A stretch of 5,046 bases of DNA, taken from Pseudoselenomonas ruminantium (GTDB lineage: Bacteria; Bacillota; Negativicutes; Selenomonadales; Selenomonadaceae). Below the pieces are notes generated by a model. The model had not been told where the DNA came from and made no database searches. It saw only the letters and a program-made list of their open reading frames with translations. A program made the position numbers and the translations under genes. Numbering within the stretch: position 1 is the first letter of the stretch; the number at the start of each line of letters is the position of its first letter. This document shows, in pieces, positions 4,948 through 5,046 of this stretch. Where the stretch lies: the NCBI GenBank assembly GCA_002448495.1, contig DJYL01000090.1:1-5046 (forward strand), written 5' to 3'.

Positions 4948-5046
4948 GACTTGCTTGCAGACAACCAAAAATACTTCCGTGATATGTTCGATACACAAAG
5001 GCAATTAAACGGCATAAAAGCCCGTGGGGCTGGTGATGTTTTTCCG
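4948..5046. other. Unassigned flank upstream of the mraZ promoter
   Basis: No gene can be supported in these 99 bases. Several frames are open simply because the stretch is short. An ATG at 4984 opens 21 plus-strand codons to the edge, but it has no ribosome binding site. On the minus strand a 13-residue tail ends with TAA at 5007-5005. A small hairpin, AGCCC-GTG-GGGCT (5019-5031), is followed on the minus strand by three more T's. It could be a weak end signal of a gene outside the window, or it could be chance. Confidence 0.4.

Noticed and set aside
4648..5004. Minus-strand frame of 118 codons covering the mraZ promoter
   Set aside because: It crosses the promoter and operator repeats, overlaps mraZ in another frame, begins with a non-ATG codon and has a Gly/Cys/Lys-rich stretch translated from the repeats.
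5016..5031. Hairpin AGCCC-GTG-GGGCT as a terminator for an upstream minus-strand gene
   Set aside because: The stem is only five pairs with a three-base loop and very few T's after it, and no upstream gene can be seen. It is kept as a remark in the flank, not as a called terminator.

Overview
The window holds the head of a dcw (division and cell wall) cluster. Every recognisable gene lies on the minus strand, so transcription runs from the right edge to the left. In reading order the genes are mraZ (4852-4415), rsmH (4389-3430), an ftsL-type gene (3433-3053), murE (2920-1418), murF (1418-51) and the first 23 bases of mraY (23-1). The organism is most likely a low-to-mid-GC Firmicute-type anaerobe. 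The protein sequences and gene order resemble Negativicutes of the Selenomonas/Mitsuokella kind. This is a judgement from the look of the proteins (MraZ starting MFMGEY, MurE with the meso-diaminopimelate DNPR motif, roughly balanced GC), not from a database search.

Right part (4853-5046): the flank carries a credible promoter for mraZ. Between that promoter and the start codon lies a cluster of five GTGG repeats at about 10-bp spacing. These are very probably the operator of MraZ itself. The outermost 100 bases hold no gene that can be assigned.

Middle part (3053-4852): mraZ, rsmH and ftsL are tightly packed, with a 25-base gap and then an ATGA overlap, and form one transcription unit. It encodes the regulator, the 16S rRNA m4C1402 methyltransferase and a small bitopic divisome protein. 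A strong hairpin with a nine-base U-tract closes the unit 17 bases after the ftsL stop codon.

In the canonical order a division transpeptidase (ftsI/pbpB/spoVD) sits between ftsL and murE. Here it is absent. The 132-base gap holds only the terminator, a new promoter with a perfect TATAAT, and a good ribosome binding site for murE.

Left part (1-2920): murE, murF and mraY form a second unit of consecutive steps. MurE adds the third amino acid to UDP-MurNAc-dipeptide, MurF adds D-Ala-D-Ala, and MraY moves the pentapeptide onto undecaprenyl phosphate. murE and murF share one base (TGATG), and mraY starts with TTG 27 bases after murF. The cluster is therefore conventional in gene content, but it is split into a regulated division unit and a separately promoted precursor-synthesis unit. 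I saw no RNA genes, mobile elements, CRISPR arrays or broken genes.
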